From the NCBI GenBank assembly GCA_017550685.1, contig JAFZOJ010000001.1, positions 62,001-126,000 of the forward strand: a stretch of DNA of 64,000 bases, written 5' to 3'. Numbering within the stretch: position 1 is the first letter of the stretch; the number at the start of each line of letters is the position of its first letter. The position numbers were made by a program, and so were the translations under genes. Shown here piece after piece: positions 62,135 through 64,000 of the stretch. Source of the DNA: Treponema sp. Lineage in GTDB: Bacteria; Spirochaetota; Spirochaetia; Treponematales; Treponemataceae. The notes beneath the pieces were generated by a model. That model saw nothing but the letters and a program-made list of their open reading frames with translations. It did not search any database and had not been told where the DNA came from.

Positions 62135-63421
62135 ATGCAAAATTCATTCAAAGACCAAAGATGTGACGAAAACAACCCAAAATGGGAACAGGCTATAAAA
62201 CGCGAGATTCCGATTTATGGGCGCAACAATGAAATTAGAACTGAGTTTGAGCGCGACTATACTCGAATCCTTCACAGCGAGGCATTCCGCCGCCTTAAGC
62301 ATAAGACGCAGGTTTTTTATGCGCCTCACAATGACCATATATGTACCAGAATGGAGCACGTCATGCACGTTGCGTCTGTTGCAACAACTATTTCCAAGTA
62401 CCTGGGGCTTAATGAACAGCTGGCCGGTGCAATTGCAATGGGCCATGATATTGGTCACGCTCCCTTTGGTCACCATGGAGAAGACTGCTTAAACGGACTT
62501 TTGGAACAAAAAGAAGGACACAACGCTCCTAAAAAATTCTGGCATGAACGAAACAGCCTCTTTTTTGCAGATTATATAGAAACACTTCAGGATCCAAACG
62601 GAGTTCAGCAGCCGCTTAATCTAACCTATGCTGTGCGCGACGGGCTCATCTGTCATTGTGGTGAAATTGACCAGCAGGGAATTAAACCGCGCGAAGAAGC
62701 AATTGACTTGTATTCCATGAAGCGTCCCGGTTTTATTCAGCCGTATACATGGGAAGGCTGCGTTGTAAAAATTGCAGATAAAATTGCCTACCTTGGCCGC
62801 GACATTGAAGACGCCCGCGCCTACCACATAATTGACATGGCAGGTTACCGCCAGCTGCGTGAAATTGTAGGTTCAACCCTTGGTTTTGAAGGAAAAGGTG
62901 CTCATGCATTCCGCAGCGGTAAGGCAGTAAACACAACGGTTTTGATTAATGATTTAATTGTAGATTTGTGTGAACAAAGCAGCCCCGAAAAAGGACTGTG
63001 CTTTTCTGATGAATATTTCCGCTTTATTCTTGAGCTTAAGAAATTCAACTTTGCAAATATTTATAATCACTGGCGTCTCGGCGAGTTTGCAACTTATTCA
63101 GAAAATATCATTAAGACAATTTACACAACCTTGCAGCGCATAAAGCCTTATGTAGAAAATGGTCGTGCTGCTCAGGCTCTCCGTTACTGCCCTAAGCTTT
63201 GTGCAACCTACGAAGACTGGCTCATCAAGCATGCCAACTACAGGCCTTTTGCCATGGAAAAACACAGCTTTGTAGACCGCAAGGCAGTCCTGCGCTACAA
63301 CACACCACAGGTTTTTGATGTTTATGATAATGAGTCTTATACAAAGTGTGTGATTGAGTATATTTCCGGAATGACTGATCAGTTTGCGATTGAAGTTTAC
63401 GGGGAGATTATTTCTTTTTAG
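62135..63421 (+). CDS. dgt: Deoxyguanosinetriphosphate triphosphohydrolase
   Basis: A 428-residue HD-domain dNTPase that hydrolyses dGTP (or other dNTPs) to the nucleoside and triphosphate. Metal motifs in RMEHVMHVASVA and MGHDIGHAPFGHHGE, then RDGLICHCGEIDQQG and ADKIAYLGRDIEDA. The ATG at 62135 starts the conserved N-terminus (DQRCDENNPKWEQAIKRE); in-frame codons from 61979 cross the antisense-RNA region and are not coding. TATTCT lies six bases before the ATG, suggesting a leaderless mRNA. Confidence 0.93.
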   Translation: MQNSFKDQRCDENNPKWEQAIKREIPIYGRNNEIRTEFERDYTRILHSEAFRRLKHKTQVFYAPHNDHICTRMEHVMHVASVATTISKYLGLNEQLAGAIAMGHDIGHAPFGHHGEDCLNGLLEQKEGHNAPKKFWHERNSLFFADYIETLQDPNGVQQPLNLTYAVRDGLICHCGEIDQQGIKPREEAIDLYSMKRPGFIQPYTWEGCVVKIADKIAYLGRDIEDARAYHIIDMAGYRQLREIVGSTLGFEGKGAHAFRSGKAVNTTVLINDLIVDLCEQSSPEKGLCFSDEYFRFILELKKFNFANIYNHWRLGEFATYSENIIKTIYTTLQRIKPYVENGRAAQALRYCPKLCATYEDWLIKHANYRPFAMEKHSFVDRKAVLRYNTPQVFDVYDNESYTKCVIEYISGMTDQFAIEVYGEIISF

Positions 63422-63446
63422 GGCCCTTCGACAGGCTCAGGGACCC
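63421..63446. repeat. Palindromic repeat, TTCGACAGGCTCAGGGACC type
   Basis: One unit (CCCTTCGACAGGCTCAGGG) between convergent dgt and the ACT gene. Confidence 0.75.
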
Positions 63447-63448
63447 CG

Positions 63449-63718
63449 TTACACTCTGTGCATAGCGCTGAAAACTTTTTCAGCCATAATGTTGATTTCT
63501 ACGCCCATTTCTTCGGAGATTTTGGTGAGTGACTGGCGCAGGCTGTCGATATCAATGTCTGCTTTGGCCATGTCTACCATCATCATCATTACAAAGTTGC
63601 CCGAAAGAATTGTCTGTGTGATATCGGCAATGTTGATTGAATGTTCTGACAAAAATGCCGAAACCTTTGCGATGATACCTACTTTATCTGATCCTACAAC
63701 GGTGATTATTGCGTTCAT
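63449..63718 (-). CDS. ACT-domain protein, UPF0237 family
   Basis: An 89-residue protein made of one ACT domain plus a short tail: AIITVVGSDKVGIIAKVSAF, then INIADITQTILSGNFVMMMM. It matches the UPF0237/GcvR-like ACT family, presumed to bind an amino acid. It is often followed by a DUF711 (PFL-like) gene, but not here. AGGAGG lies eight bases before the ATG. Confidence 0.9.
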   Translation of the reverse strand: MNAIITVVGSDKVGIIAKVSAFLSEHSINIADITQTILSGNFVMMMMVDMAKADIDIDSLRQSLTKISEEMGVEINIMAEKVFSAMHRV

Positions 63719-63744
63719 ATTTATTCCTCCTTTCCAAAACTGTC

Positions 63745-63801
63745 ATTGCCGTGCTTGACACGGCAATCTATTACTCAGATTATCGGGTCAAGCCCGATAA
63801 T
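63745..63801. repeat. Pair of intergenic hairpins
   Basis: Arms ATTGCCGTG/CACGGCAAT (63745-63767, identical to 16927-16949) and ATTATCGGG/CCCGATAAT (63779-63801, related to 16858-16880). They lie between argF and the ACT gene. Confidence 0.85.
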
Positions 63802-63811
63802 GACAGTGGTA

Positions 63812-64000
63812 TTAAAAATTATTTCCTAATGTTGCTGCGATAACAGCCTTGATTGTATGCATTCTGTTTTCGGCTTCGTCAAAAACTACAGACTGCGGCG
63901 ATTCAAAAACATCGTCGGTTACTTCCATTGCTGTAAGGCCGAACTTTTTGTGAATCTCTTCGCCGATTTTTGTTTTGCAGTCATGGAAAGACGGAAGATC
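63812..64000 (-). CDS. argF: Ornithine carbamoyltransferase, C-terminal 62 residues
   Basis: Only the C-terminus is in the window. It ends with the conserved [20 protein letters not shown], diagnostic of ornithine/putrescine carbamoyltransferases. The edge residues read [17 protein letters not shown], corresponding to the HCLP-AFHD segment, but the Cys position is Asp. The enzyme makes citrulline in arginine synthesis or works in reverse in the deiminase pathway. The promoter and N-terminus lie outside. Confidence 0.85.
   Translation of the reverse strand, partial: DLPSFHDCKTKIGEEIHKKFGLTAMEVTDDVFESPQSVVFDEAENRMHTIKAVIAATLGNNF

Noticed and set aside
1-64000. CRISPR array, prophage or insertion sequence
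   Set aside because: No regularly spaced repeats, cas genes, transposase, integrase or phage structural genes were found; the tandem and palindromic repeats do not fit a CRISPR pattern.

Overview
The window reads as chromosomal DNA of a spirochaete, most likely a host-associated Treponema. Support comes from spirochaete-style lipoproteins (short signal peptides ending FFSC, ISC or CSC), several chemoreceptors and a chemosensory operon behind a sigma-28-type promoter, a crowd of cyclic-di-GMP hydrolases, and gene content such as BioY/BioM/BioN, PaaK plus an ACT protein, a YugP-like metallopeptidase and UPF0237. The species call is inference. No rRNA, IS element, prophage or CRISPR array was seen. 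One tRNA (Arg-CCT) is present.

Layout. 1-7.1 kb: 5' part of a large Ig-like lipoprotein, an SNF transporter, a chemoreceptor, a small outer-membrane protein. 7.1-16.6 kb: acyl-CoA synthetase, DMT transporter, EAL phosphodiesterase, biotin ligase, HD-GYP protein and a bioY-bioM-bioN uptake operon. 16.6-18.8 kb: phenylacetate-CoA ligase and an ACT protein among palindromic repeats. 18.9-26.5 kb: six-gene chemosensory operon (receptor, CheW, CheB, CheR, a CheA-like protein that has lost its kinase domain, and a class III nucleotide cyclase). 26.5-46.5 kb: housekeeping and metabolism (metA, U32 protein, glgX, era, ychF, divergent purH, mraY-like, M20 peptidase, galE) mixed with small lipoproteins. 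46.6-50.0 kb: envelope operon with a LolA-YidD fusion. 50.1-60.8 kb: regulator, citrate synthase, metallopeptidase, rRNA pseudouridine synthase, fhs, a receiver/ATPase/cNMP-binding protein, tRNA-Arg, MBL hydrolase, gltX. 60.8-62.1 kb: a PIN-toxin/antitoxin pair back to back with what looks like an Fst/par-like type I toxin-antitoxin. 62.1-64 kb: dgt, an ACT protein and the end of argF.

How things fit. Second messengers dominate: the chemosensory operon ends in a cyclase rather than a histidine kinase, a cNMP-binding protein lies elsewhere in the window, and three proteins look built to degrade c-di-GMP. BirA sits close to the biotin importer and lacks a DNA-binding domain. Many transcription units start at an ATG only 6-9 bases downstream of a good -10 box and without a Shine-Dalgarno sequence, which suggests widespread leaderless transcription. 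Genes inside operons do carry AGGAG-type sites. Convergent genes often overlap at their 3' ends. Dispersed inverted repeats (TTCGACAAGCTCA type and ATTGCCGTG/CACGGCAAT type) fill many intergenic gaps.
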